Shown here: one piece after another, positions 1 to 7,868 of the stretch
Numbering within the stretch: the first letter of the stretch is position 1
Layout: every line of letters starts with the position of its first letter
DNA from: Ralstonia sp. RRA
GTDB lineage: Bacteria > Pseudomonadota > Gammaproteobacteria > Burkholderiales > Burkholderiaceae
Direction of reading: 5' to 3'
NCBI RefSeq assembly: GCF_037023145.1
Contig: NZ_CP146092.1
Location: 1,674,001 to 1,738,000, forward strand
Length of the DNA stretch: 64,000 nt
Made by a program: the position numbers and the translations under genes
The notes under the pieces: generated by a model
What the model was told of the DNA's origin: nothing
What the model saw: only the letters and a program-made list of their open reading frames with translations
The model's database searches: none

Positions 1-218
1 AGCACGCCAAGGGCCACGAGCATCGACGCGGACAGGGGCGCCTTGTTGGCCTGAATGGCTGCCAGCGTGAGCGCGCCATAAGCGACGAACTCCCCCTGTG
101 GGATGAAGATCACGCGCGTGACCGAAAACACCAGCACGAGCGCCAATGCCAGGAGCGCGTAGATCGCGCCTGATGTCACGCCGTCCTGCGCCAGGATGGC
201 GGCAATCGACAAGTCCAT
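1..218 (-). CDS. Branched-chain amino acid-type ABC transporter permease, LivH family (partial, 3' end outside window)
   Basis: Only the first 72 codons are present; the gene runs off the left edge. The start is the ATG complementary to 216-218, with GAGGAGAC just upstream. The N-terminus ([13 protein letters not shown], then [16 protein letters not shown], then [15 protein letters not shown]) is the first membrane segment and the conserved opening of inner-membrane permeases of the HAAT family, which import branched-chain amino acids, amides or aromatic acids. The IclR regulator gene ends 125 bp upstream on the same strand, so IclR may control this transporter. The substrate cannot be told from this fragment. 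Confidence 0.85.
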   Translation of the reverse strand, partial: MDLSIAAILAQDGVTSGAIYALLALALVLVFSVTRVIFIPQGEFVAYGALTLAAIQANKAPLSASMLVALGV

Positions 219-343
219 GAGTCTCCTCGTTCTTGTAGTCGTGGCATTCGCGCGAGCATGCAGGCCGCACGAGGGGGCACCACGAGTTACGAGATAGTAA
301 ATTTCTTACGAAAGGATAAAATTGGCGAGAACCCTAAGAACCG

Positions 344-1228
344 CTAGCGCGCTGAGCGGGCTCGACGGGCGGCCGCCTTGGCCGGTTCCGGTGCCGGCAC
401 CCGCAGCATGGCAGAAAGCTGTGTCACGAAGGCACGCAGCGTGGCTTCCAGTTCGCCGCCGCGTTCCGCATGAAAGAGCGGCTGCAGATTCAGCGCGATG
501 AGTACCAGCTCCAGTTGCCCGCGCTCGCCAAACACCGGTAATGACAGTGCGCTCACTCCGGGCAACAGGCTGCCCGAAACCCACGACGCACCTTCCCTGC
601 GAATGTCTTCACATAAGCGGTAGTAGTCCGTCAGCGAGCGCGGCAGACCCGGCAGATCGTCGCTGGCGCGCTCGTGCAGTTCGCGCTCGACCAGCGGCAG
701 TGTCTGCTCGATCGGCAGATACGCACCGAACAGGCGGCCGGTGGCGGAATTGAGCATCGGCATGACGTCACCGATGCGCAGGTTCACCCCAGGTGCGCCG
801 CCGGCCTTTTCCCAGTGCACGACGGTTGGGCCGCGATCGCTCCACACAGCAATGCCGATGGTGTGGCCGGTCTGGTCACGCATGCCAGCCAGCAAAGGCC
901 GCGTGCGGACGATGGCATCGGTGCGGTTTAGACTCGCCAACCCCAGACGCAGCGCAAAGGGCCCAAGCTCATAACGGCCGGTGAGCGGGTCTTGCGAGAC
1001 AGCACCCACGCGCTGCAGGCTCACCAGATAGCGATGCGCCTTGGACGGATGCATGCCCGCTGCACGTGCAAGGTCACCCAGCGCCATCGCGCGCATGGCA
1101 TGCGTCAGCGCCACCAGCAATTGCGAGCCGACCTCGATGGACTGGATACCAGAACGGTCGCGATTTGCGCGCGCATCGTCAGCATCGCCATCGGGTGGCA
1201 GATCGTCTTCGACTTCAGTGGTCTCCAT
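344..1228 (-). CDS. IclR family transcriptional regulator
   Basis: A cytoplasmic DNA-binding regulator. The frame is open from a TTG at 1351, but the segment before METTEV is proline-rich and unlike a folded domain, so I place the start at the ATG complementary to 1226-1228 (294 aa, a normal IclR length); an ATG at 1300 is also possible. The winged helix-turn-helix begins at SIEVGSQLLVAL and includes GDLARAAGMHPSKAHRYLVSL; the effector domain follows, with the family pattern RTRPLLAGMRDQTGHT. A perfect 18-bp palindrome lies upstream at 1337-1354 and overlaps the TTG, which argues that it is an operator in the 5' region and not coding. Neighbours are a divergent MBL/FAD-monooxygenase unit and a downstream ABC permease, suggesting control of aromatic-acid use. 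The effector is unknown. Confidence 0.85.
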   Translation of the reverse strand: METTEVEDDLPPDGDADDARANRDRSGIQSIEVGSQLLVALTHAMRAMALGDLARAAGMHPSKAHRYLVSLQRVGAVSQDPLTGRYELGPFALRLGLASLNRTDAIVRTRPLLAGMRDQTGHTIGIAVWSDRGPTVVHWEKAGGAPGVNLRIGDVMPMLNSATGRLFGAYLPIEQTLPLVERELHERASDDLPGLPRSLTDYYRLCEDIRREGASWVSGSLLPGVSALSLPVFGERGQLELVLIALNLQPLFHAERGGELEATLRAFVTQLSAMLRVPAPEPAKAAARRARSAR

Positions 1229-1336
1229 GTCCTCGTGGGGGGGCGCAAGTTGGGGTGCACCGGGCGGTGCCGGAGGCGACAAGTGCTGCGAGCGTAGCAT
1301 GCGGGCCGCCGCCGTTAATGGTGTTTTAATTTTTAT

Positions 1337-1354
1337 GCATTGTAAAAACAATGC
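1337..1354. promoter_or_regulatory. Palindromic operator candidate for the IclR regulator
   Basis: GCATTGT and ACAATGC flank AAAA, giving a perfect inverted repeat with 7-bp arms. It lies between the divergently transcribed IclR gene and the MBL-fold gene starting at 1525. IclR proteins bind short palindromes of this type near their own promoter; that this one is the site is inference from position. Confidence 0.5.
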
Positions 1355-1524
1355 TTCTAATCATAATCAACGTATACCCTAGGCGCGCCACCCAACCGTG
1401 CGGTCTATGATGGCCAACGTTCGGTCTTGCCTGACATCCGCGTGCCCCCAACCGCGCTTTCACGGCATCTTCACCACCGAAATAAATTCCCCCAACCGTA
1501 ATTCACTACGACAGGAGTGACAGA

Positions 1525-2484
1525 ATGGCCAAAGCCTTCGCCTCGCAAGCCGACCTCGAGGCCAAACAAGTCACCTTCACCCAGCTCTCTCCCAACGCCT
1601 ACGCTTACACCGCCGAGGGCGACCCGAACTCGGGCGTCATCATCGGCGACGACTCGGTGCTGATCGTCGACACCACCGCCACCCCAGCGATGGCCCAAGA
1701 CCTGATCGCCCGCATCCGCGCGATCACCGACAAGCCGATCAAGCACGTGGTGCTGTCGCACTACCACGCAGTGCGCGTGCTGGGCGCGTCGGCCTACTTT
1801 GCCGAGGGCGCGCAGAACATCATCGCCAGCCGCGGCACGTACGAAATGATCGTCGAGCGCGGCGAAGCCGATATGAAGTCGGAAATCGAACGCTTCCCTC
1901 GCCTGTTCGCGGGTGTCGAAACCGTACCTGGCCTGACCTGGCCGACGCTGGTGTTCGAGCGCGAACTCACACTGTTCCTCGGCAAGCTGGAAGTGAAGAT
2001 CCTGCACCTGGGCGCCGGTCACACGAAAGGCGACACGGTGGTGTGGATTCCGTCCCAAAAGGTGCTGTTCTCGGGCGACCTGGTTGAATACGACGCCGCC
2101 TGCTACTGCGGTGACGCGCAACTCGAAGAGTGGCCCGCCACGCTGGATGCGCTGCGTGCACTGGGTGCCGACAAGCTGGTGCCCGGCCGCGGCCCGGCGC
2201 TGCTCAACCCGGCCGAAGTCGACAAGGGCCTCGCCTACACCCGCGATTTCGTCTCGACGCTGCTCGAACGCGGTCGCGAAGCAGTGGCGCAGAAGATGGA
2301 CCTCAAGGCCGCCATGGCGCACACCCGCGCCGCGATGGACCCGAAGTTTGGCCACGTCTTCATCTACGAACACTGTCTGCCATTTGACGTGACGCGCGCC
2401 TTTGACGAAGCCAGCGGCATCAAACACCCGCGTATCTGGACCGCCCAGCGCGATCAGGAAATGTGGGCCGCACTGCAGAACTGA
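1525..2484 (+). CDS. Metallo-beta-lactamase-fold hydrolase with a degenerate metal motif
   Basis: A 319-residue MBL-fold protein, predicted cytoplasmic. The start ATG has AGGAGTGAC upstream. The usual HxHxDH metal motif appears at residues 79-84 as H-Y-H-A-V-R, so the Asp and second-site His are replaced. The later ligands remain: GAGHTKGD (His166) and FSGD (Asp185). This suggests one metal or an altered site. It is followed by an FAD monooxygenase and a DUF2783 gene, a recurring grouping in betaproteobacteria as I recall it, so it probably hydrolyses a product of the monooxygenase, for instance an ester, lactone or thioester. Substrate unknown. It is the first gene of a plus-strand unit divergent from the IclR gene. 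Confidence 0.85.
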   Translation: MAKAFASQADLEAKQVTFTQLSPNAYAYTAEGDPNSGVIIGDDSVLIVDTTATPAMAQDLIARIRAITDKPIKHVVLSHYHAVRVLGASAYFAEGAQNIIASRGTYEMIVERGEADMKSEIERFPRLFAGVETVPGLTWPTLVFERELTLFLGKLEVKILHLGAGHTKGDTVVWIPSQKVLFSGDLVEYDAACYCGDAQLEEWPATLDALRALGADKLVPGRGPALLNPAEVDKGLAYTRDFVSTLLERGREAVAQKMDLKAAMAHTRAAMDPKFGHVFIYEHCLPFDVTRAFDEASGIKHPRIWTAQRDQEMWAALQN

Positions 2485-2559
2485 CATAGCGGCACCCCTG
2501 CCGTGAACGGATTCCACCAACAAAGCGACGGCCAAGACCGTCGCAGGTGCGAGCGAGAC

Positions 2560-4239
2560 ATGAACCCCGATTTCCAGAACCGCGTTTTTTCGTACGCGCC
2601 GTGCGCTGAACAACAGCCTGGCGCAGCGACCGAGCCCCGCCCCGTCGTGATCGTCGGCGCGGGGCCCGTTGGCCTCGCCACGGCCATCGACCTGGCGCAG
2701 CAGGGCGTGCCCGTTGTGGTCGTGGATGACGACTGCACGCTGTCCACCGGCTCGCGTGCCATCTGCTTTTCCAAGCGCTCGCTGGAGATCTTCGACCGCC
2801 TTGGCTGCGGCGACCGCATGGTCGACAAGGGCGTGAGCTGGAACGTTGGCAAGGTCTACCTCAAGAACGAACTGCTCTACAGCTTCGACCTGCTGCCCGA
2901 AGCCGGCCATCATCGCCCCGCGTTCATCAACCTGCAGCAGTACTACGTCGAAGGCTTTCTCGCTGAACGCGCCCAGGCGCTGCCCAACATCGCGCTGCGC
3001 TGGAAGAACAAGGTGACGGGCCTCACGCAGGATGCCGATGGCGTGACGCTCACCATCGAGACGCCCGACGGCACCTACACGCAGCGTGCACAGTATGTAG
3101 TCGCCGCCGATGGCTCGCGCAGCCCGGTACGCCACATGATGGGCCTGGAAGCGCATGGCCAGACGTTCAAGGATCGCTTCCTGATCGCCGATGTGCGCAT
3201 GGACGCGCCGTTCCCAAGCGAGCGTTGGTTCTGGTTCGATCCGCCGTTCCACCCGAACCAATCGGTGCTGCTGCACCACCAGCCCGACAACGTCTGGCGC
3301 ATCGACTTCCAGCTCGGCTGGGACGCTGATCCGGTGGCCGAGAAGCAACCCGAGCGCGTCATCCCGCGTGTGCGTGCATTGCTGGGCGAAGGCGTCGACT
3401 TTGAACTGGAATGGGTCAGCGTCTATACGTTCTCATGTGAGCGCATGGACCGCTTCCGCCATGGCCGCGTGCTGTTCATCGGCGATGCGGCGCATCGTGT
3501 GTCGCCCTTCGGCGCGCGTGGTGCCAACAGCGGCCTGCAAGACGCCGAGAACCTCGCGTGGAAGCTGCGCATGGTCCTCAATGGCGACGCCCCCGACACG
3601 CTGCTCGACACCTACGCGAGCGAACGCGAATTCGCGGCGGACGACAACATCCGCCACTCCACGCGCTCGACCGATTTCATCACGCCAAAGAGCGCCGTCA
3701 GCAGACTCTTTCGCGATGCCACGCTGCGGCTGGCCAAGCACTATCCGTTTGCGCGCACGCTGGTCAACAGCGGGCGGCTGTCGATGCCGACGGTGCTCGC
3801 AGACTCGCCGCTGCTGACACCCGATGAGGCACCGTTTGCCAGCGCGCTGGTGCCGGGGGCGGTTGCCCTAGACGCGCCGGTACGCGGTGCCGATGGCCGC
3901 GCAGACTGGCTGCTCTCCCACATGCGCGACGGCTTTACCGTGCTGCGCTTCTGCGGTGCCGGCGAACATGTGGATGCGCTGCCCTTGTCCACGCTGGCGA
4001 TCTTCCCTTCCGGTGGAAAAGGCACGGTTTCGGCCAACGTGACCGCGCTCGAAGACGTCGATGGCCTTGTCGCACAACGCTATGACGCGCGGCCCGGCAC
4101 GACCTACCTGATCCGCCCGGACCAGCACGTCTGCGCACGCTGGCGCGCGCTCGACCCTGCCAAGCTGACGGCTGCCGTGCTTCGCGCATGCGGCCACGCG
4201 GCATCCACCGCAACGCCGCGCGCCACCGCGATCGTCTGA
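2560..4239 (+). CDS. FAD-dependent aromatic-ring monooxygenase (FAD_binding_3 family)
   Basis: A 559-residue flavoprotein hydroxylase of the PheA/TfdB/MhpA type, which uses NAD(P)H and O2 to hydroxylate aromatic compounds. The FAD-binding Rossmann motif GAGPVG lies at residues 33-38. The second FAD motif, GDAAHRVSPFGARGANSG, begins near residue 308 and is followed by a typical helix, LQDAENLAWKL. The C-terminal thioredoxin-like part runs to the end. I chose ATG 2560 over the upstream GTG at 2503, which would add 19 uncharacteristic residues. The MBL-fold gene ends 75 bp upstream and the DUF2783 gene starts 30 bp downstream, so the three are probably co-transcribed. A hydroxybenzoate or hydroxyphenyl substrate is plausible but unproven. 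Confidence 0.88.
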   Translation: MNPDFQNRVFSYAPCAEQQPGAATEPRPVVIVGAGPVGLATAIDLAQQGVPVVVVDDDCTLSTGSRAICFSKRSLEIFDRLGCGDRMVDKGVSWNVGKVYLKNELLYSFDLLPEAGHHRPAFINLQQYYVEGFLAERAQALPNIALRWKNKVTGLTQDADGVTLTIETPDGTYTQRAQYVVAADGSRSPVRHMMGLEAHGQTFKDRFLIADVRMDAPFPSERWFWFDPPFHPNQSVLLHHQPDNVWRIDFQLGWDADPVAEKQPERVIPRVRALLGEGVDFELEWVSVYTFSCERMDRFRHGRVLFIGDAAHRVSPFGARGANSGLQDAENLAWKLRMVLNGDAPDTLLDTYASEREFAADDNIRHSTRSTDFITPKSAVSRLFRDATLRLAKHYPFARTLVNSGRLSMPTVLADSPLLTPDEAPFASALVPGAVALDAPVRGADGRADWLLSHMRDGFTVLRFCGAGEHVDALPLSTLAIFPSGGKGTVSANVTALEDVDGLVAQRYDARPGTTYLIRPDQHVCARWRALDPAKLTAAVLRACGHAASTATPRATAIV

Positions 4240-4269
4240 ACCCAGCGCCTGAGCGCAACGCCGACCACC

Positions 4270-4476
4270 ATGCCGCTGAACACTCAACCCAACCTGCCCC
4301 GCCCCGACGACTTCTACGAGGCGTTGATCGACACGCACCGCAACCTGAGCGACGAGCAAAGCGCGATGCTCAACGCGCAGCTCATCCTGCTGCTCGCCAA
4401 CCATATCGGCGACATGGCGGTGCTGCGCGAGGCGTTGGCGGCGGCGCGGCTGGCATTGCCCGCAACCACCGCGTAA
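4270..4476 (+). CDS. DUF2783 domain-containing small protein
   Basis: A 68-residue acidic, helical, soluble protein (MPLNTQPNLPRPDDFYEALI, then DTHRNLSDEQSAMLNAQLIL). The pattern DDFYEALIxxHxxLS and the small size match the DUF2783 family as I remember it. It follows the FAD monooxygenase gene by 30 bp in the same direction. Function is unknown; as a constant partner of such flavoenzymes it may be an accessory or stabilising subunit, which is inference from position only. Confidence 0.75.
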   Translation: MPLNTQPNLPRPDDFYEALIDTHRNLSDEQSAMLNAQLILLLANHIGDMAVLREALAAARLALPATTA

Positions 4477-4520
4477 GCGCCATCGCGTTTCAACAATCCA
4501 ACACTCGCACGGCATCGCAC

Positions 4521-4550
4521 TTGCGACTGCGCAAAGTGCGGTGCTAGTAT
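4521..4550 (+). promoter_or_regulatory. Sigma-70-type promoter for the rtcB-prfH transcript
   Basis: TTGCGA at 4521-4526 and TAGTAT at 4545-4550 are separated by 18 bp. This puts the transcript start near 4557, about 40 nt before the leader ORF and about 180 nt before rtcB, so the mRNA would carry a long 5' leader. Confidence 0.5.
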
Positions 4551-4595
4551 CCGCTCCGCTTACCGATCAACCAATTTGCACAGGAGGAAAAAATC

Positions 4596-4640
4596 ATGCG
4601 TCACCTTGCTTTCCCCTTTGCAGGCCCTTGCCTGGGTTGA
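4596..4640 (+). CDS. Putative 14-codon leader peptide ORF upstream of rtcB
   Basis: The ORF reads MRHLAFPFAGPCLG and stops at TGA 4638-4640. AGGAGG sits at 4583-4588, 7 nt before the ATG, a far better ribosome binding site than that of rtcB itself. Codons 9-14 contain the 5' arms of a long RNA hairpin, and the stop codon lies just inside it. This is the arrangement of a translational or transcriptional attenuator controlled by ribosome passage. No peptide homologue is known to me; whether it is translated is inference. Confidence 0.45.
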   Translation: MRHLAFPFAGPCLG

Positions 4641-4730
4641 TCGAATCTCTCGCGCTGTAGCTCACAGCGTCTTCGCATTGCCCAGGGCCTCGGCCTGCCA
4701 CATCAGACGTTTTTTTCAGACCTGATATGG
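4620..4730 (+). promoter_or_regulatory. Structured leader RNA (two stacked hairpins) before rtcB
   Basis: GCAGGCC (4620-4626) pairs with GGCCTGC (4692-4698), and CCTGGG (4631-4636) pairs with CCCAGG (4681-4686). An inner hairpin, CGCTGT/ACAGCG (4653-4658 and 4664-4669), sits in the apex. A second stem follows: CCACATCAG (4698-4706) with CTGATATGG (4722-4730), 8 of 9 pairs, with a loop holding seven T. The second stem buries the region just 5' of the rtcB start, which has only a weak ribosome binding site. A switch controlling rtcB translation is likely but untested. Confidence 0.5.
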
Positions 4731-4737
4731 AATATTC

Positions 4738-5868
4738 ATGGGCAACTGCATCTTGCATTTGTTCGATGGCGGCACCCTGATCGCCTCGGACGACACCTGG
4801 ATCGAAGGCGATGCGATCCGACAACTTCAAACCACCAAAGCACTCGACGGCATGCGCCATGTGGCTGGCATGCCCGACCTGCATCCGGGCCGCGGCTACC
4901 CCGTGGGCGCGGCGTTCTTCTCGGTCGGCCGCCTGTATCCGGCGCTGATCGGCGGTGACATCGGCTGCGGCATGACGCTATGGGCCACCGACCTCGATGC
5001 CAACAAGGTCAGCCTGGACAAGCTCGACAAGCGACTTGGCAACATCGATACGCCGCTCGACGAAAGCTGGCGTGAACGGGTAGCGGCATTGGCTCCCGCG
5101 GGCACTGGCTTTGACGCCGCACTGGGCACCATTGGTGGCGGCAATCACTTTGCTGAACTGCTGCGCGTCGACACCATTTACGACGAAGCGGCCGGTATTT
5201 CGCTGAACCCGCGTCAGCTTCTGCTGCTGGCACACAGCGGCTCGCGCGGGCTGGGCCAGGCGATTCTGGAAGAACAGGTTCGTGCGCATGGCCACAGCGG
5301 GCTGTCGCAGGATGACCCGGCGTGCGCAGCCTACCTGGAACGCCACGACACGGCGCTGCACTTTGCCAAGGCCAACCGCGAACTGATCGCGCGCCGCATG
5401 CTGGACCGCCTGCACGCGCAGGGCAAACCGCTGCTCGATGTGCATCACAACTTTGTCGCACCGGCCATGGTCCATGGTGAACGTGGCTGGCTGCATCGCA
5501 AGGGCGCCACGCGGTCGGATGCGGGTGTGGTCGTCATCCCCGGTTCGCGCGGAGACTACAGCTATCTGGTCGCCCCGCTGCCGAGCGAGCATGGTTTGTT
5601 CTCGCTCGCGCACGGCGCGGGCCGCAAGTGGATGCGCAGCGACTGCAAGGATCGCCTCGTGCGCCGCTTCACGCCAGCGCAACTGAACCGGACCAAGCTC
5701 GGGGGCCACGTCATCTGCGAAGACAAGCAGTTGATCTATGAAGAGGCACCCGAAGCCTACAAGTCGATCGACAGCGTGATTGCTCCGCTGGTGGACGCTG
5801 GCCTGGTGAAGGTGCTCGCGCGCCTGCGCCCGGTGCTGACCTACAAGACGCGTGGGGAGTGCTGCTGA
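4738..5868 (+). CDS. rtcB: RtcB-family RNA ligase (RtcB2 type, paired with PrfH)
   Basis: A 376-residue GTP- and Mn-dependent RNA ligase that joins 2',3'-cyclic-phosphate or 3'-phosphate ends to 5'-OH ends. All active-site elements are present: Asp74 and Cys77 in GGDIGCGM, His137 in GGGNHF, His166 in AHSGSRG, His236/His237 in HHNF, and His292 in LAHGAGR, the predicted guanylylated residue. It is somewhat shorter than the classic roughly 408-residue E. coli RtcB, which fits the RtcB2 subgroup found beside prfH. The stop TGA overlaps the prfH ATG (TGATG), so the two are translationally coupled. From published work on RtcB2-PrfH, the pair repairs 16S rRNA cleaved in the decoding centre; assigning that role here is by homology and context. 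Expression is probably set by the leader described separately. Confidence 0.95.
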   Translation: MGNCILHLFDGGTLIASDDTWIEGDAIRQLQTTKALDGMRHVAGMPDLHPGRGYPVGAAFFSVGRLYPALIGGDIGCGMTLWATDLDANKVSLDKLDKRLGNIDTPLDESWRERVAALAPAGTGFDAALGTIGGGNHFAELLRVDTIYDEAAGISLNPRQLLLLAHSGSRGLGQAILEEQVRAHGHSGLSQDDPACAAYLERHDTALHFAKANRELIARRMLDRLHAQGKPLLDVHHNFVAPAMVHGERGWLHRKGATRSDAGVVVIPGSRGDYSYLVAPLPSEHGLFSLAHGAGRKWMRSDCKDRLVRRFTPAQLNRTKLGGHVICEDKQLIYEEAPEAYKSIDSVIAPLVDAGLVKVLARLRPVLTYKTRGECC

Positions 5869-6500
5869 TGGTGTTGCTGCAATTCTCTTCTGCGCAGGGG
5901 CCGGCGGAATGCGAACTGGCGGTGGCGAAAGCACTGATGCGCCTGCAGCGCGAATCCGCAGACGCAGGCGTTCAACTCGAACTGGTGGAACAGGAGGACG
6001 GCGAACGTGCCGGCACGCTGCGTTCTGCGCTGGTCAGCCTGGAGGGCGATGCTGAAGACGTCGTGGCGCGCGCATGGGAGGGCACGATCCAATGGACGTG
6101 CCCCAGCCCTTATCGCACAAACGGCCCACGGCACGCACGCAAGAACTGGTTCTTCGGTGTGGCGCGCTGTGAGGCGCCGTCTGAAACGCTACCCGGCGAG
6201 ATCCGCTTTGAGACCACGCGCTCGTCCGCCCCGGGCGGACAGCACGTGAACAAGACTGAATCGGCCGTGCGGGCAACGCATATCGCCACGGGCATCAGCG
6301 TGAAGGTGCAAACCGAGCGCAGCCAGCACGCCAACAAGCGGCTGGCCGTGCTGCTGCTCGCCCACAAGCTGGCCGACCATGATGCAGCGACGCAGGCTGC
6401 GCAACGTGCGGACCGGCGCGCGCTCCATCACCAGGTGGAGCGCGGCAACCCGCGCCGTGTGTTCAAGGGCGAACGGTTCGAGCCGGCGTCCGGTGGTTAA
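5868..6500 (+). CDS. prfH: Peptide chain release factor-like protein H
   Basis: A 210-residue class I release-factor homologue that keeps the peptidyl-tRNA hydrolysis domain with the GGQ motif at residues 123-125 ([13 protein letters not shown]) but lacks the full N-terminal domain and the stop-codon reading motif of RF1/RF2. The SPYRTN and RKNWFFGV segments are typical of PrfH. I chose the ATG at 5868, which overlaps the rtcB stop and has GGGGAG 8 nt upstream, over the GTG at 5859. In the known system PrfH releases the nascent chain from ribosomes whose decoding centre has been cut, so that RtcB2 can reseal the rRNA. The 3' end overlaps by 4 bp the convergent aldo/keto reductase gene; both stops share TTAA. 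Confidence 0.93.
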   Translation: MVLLQFSSAQGPAECELAVAKALMRLQRESADAGVQLELVEQEDGERAGTLRSALVSLEGDAEDVVARAWEGTIQWTCPSPYRTNGPRHARKNWFFGVARCEAPSETLPGEIRFETTRSSAPGGQHVNKTESAVRATHIATGISVKVQTERSQHANKRLAVLLLAHKLADHDAATQAAQRADRRALHHQVERGNPRRVFKGERFEPASGG

Positions 6501-7549
6501 CGCCCGGCCTGCCGTGTTCCGGCAAGCTGGCCGCGCCGGTATTCACCCTGGCGCTCCAGCATCCAGCCGGGGTATTCGGCCGGGAGCTTGCTCAGATCAT
6601 CGAGCTGCGCCAGTTCTTGCGCCGTCAACTCGACCTGGGTGGCGGCGATGTTGTCATCAAGCTGCTCGACCTTCTTGGCGCCGACAATCACGCTGGTCAC
6701 CACGCGCTGGTGCAGCAACCAGGCCAGCGCAATCTGCGCGACCGACACGCCGCGCGCATCAGCCATGACACGCATGGCATCGATGCAGGTATAGGCGCGC
6801 TCGCGGTCCACCGGTGGGAAATCGAACGTCGTGCGGCGGCTGCCCTGCTCGCCCTGTTGCTCGCGGGTGTACTTGCCGCTGAGCAAGCCACCGGCCAATG
6901 GGCTCCACACCATCAGGCCCAGGCCTTCGCTCTGCAGCATCGGCACCAGTTCGCGCTCCAGGTCACGACCGGCAATGGTGTAGTACGCCTGCAGGCTTTC
7001 AAAGCGCGCGCAACCCAGGCGTTCTGCAATGCCCAGCGCCTTGACGATCTGCCAGGCCGCCCAGTTCGATACGCCAACGTAGCGGACATGCCCCTGCCGC
7101 ACCAGTGTGTCGAGCGCCCGCACGGTTTCTTCAATGGGCGTGGCTGGGTCAAAGCCGTGGATCTGATACAGGTCGATATGGTCGAGCTGCAAACGCGCCA
7201 GGCTTGCCTTCACCCCATCCATGATGTGATAGCGCGAGGCGCCACGCGCGTTCGCCCCTTCTCCGGTCTGGCCAAACACCTTGGTGGCGACCACCACACT
7301 GTCGCGCGACACCTTCAGGTTCTTGAGTGCCTGTCCAGTGATCTGCTCCGACACGCCATTCGAGTACACATCTGCCGTATCGATGAAGTTGATCCCGGCC
7401 TCAAGCGAGCGGCCGATCAGCCGTTCAGCATCGGCTTGCTGCAAATCCCCGATGTGCTGCCAGATACCGTCATTGCCGCCAAACGTCATCGTCCCCAGGC
7501 ACAGTTCCGATACGAACAGGCCTGTCCGTCCCAACATGTTGTAGCGCAT
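6497..7549 (-). CDS. Aldo/keto reductase
   Basis: A 350-residue NADPH-dependent oxidoreductase of the AKR superfamily (TIM barrel), acting on an unidentified aldehyde or ketone. Catalytic tetrad elements are visible: Asp and Tyr in [12 protein letters not shown], Lys in VVVATKVFG, and His in [10 protein letters not shown]. The cofactor segment [15 protein letters not shown] lies near the C-terminus. The frame extends upstream to 8197 but [11 protein letters not shown] is the family start (ATG complementary to 7547-7549). Its stop overlaps that of prfH. It is probably monocistronic. Confidence 0.9.
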   Translation of the reverse strand: MRYNMLGRTGLFVSELCLGTMTFGGNDGIWQHIGDLQQADAERLIGRSLEAGINFIDTADVYSNGVSEQITGQALKNLKVSRDSVVVATKVFGQTGEGANARGASRYHIMDGVKASLARLQLDHIDLYQIHGFDPATPIEETVRALDTLVRQGHVRYVGVSNWAAWQIVKALGIAERLGCARFESLQAYYTIAGRDLERELVPMLQSEGLGLMVWSPLAGGLLSGKYTREQQGEQGSRRTTFDFPPVDRERAYTCIDAMRVMADARGVSVAQIALAWLLHQRVVTSVIVGAKKVEQLDDNIAATQVELTAQELAQLDDLSKLPAEYPGWMLERQGEYRRGQLAGTRQAGR

Positions 7550-7868
7550 GTGATCCACTCCGGTACATGGTGATTGAATGCCGAGCACAGGCTCGCGCAT
7601 TGGAAACAGCGCAGAGGATAGGACGGATTGGTCAACCGTGCAGGGCACATCATCCTGGTAGGTTTTGGGGGGCTCGCCGCGCGATGCTTGCAAACCAACG
7701 CGTGGCGGCGAGTCGTGCTCTGTAAGTACCCGATCGGAAAGCTTGACGCTCCAACAAGCGCCCCTCCAGCACACCTTGTGAAAACCCAGTGCGATAATTC
7801 CTCGCGATTGTTGATCGGCGCGATGCGCACCCATTTCACAATCGCCCCCTCCATCAGAACAAACAGCG
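7550..7868. other. Divergent intergenic region, no gene seen
   Basis: These 319 bp separate the aldo/keto reductase gene (minus) from the M20 peptidase gene (plus) and must carry both promoters. The open frames here are extensions of the neighbours without family sequence. I see no convincing promoter pair or structured RNA. Confidence 0.5.

Noticed and set aside
1471..3348. A 625-codon minus-strand frame opposite the MBL and FAD genes
   Set aside because: Shadow of third-position GC; contains no recognisable motif.
4653..4669. tRNA-like piece (CGCTGTAGCTCACAGCG resembles a D-arm) upstream of rtcB
   Set aside because: No acceptor, anticodon or T arm can be folded around it; it is the apical hairpin of the leader.
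4680..4716. Classic rho-independent terminator in the rtcB leader
   Set aside because: The T7 run is 11 nt away from the long hairpin and lies in the loop of the next stem.
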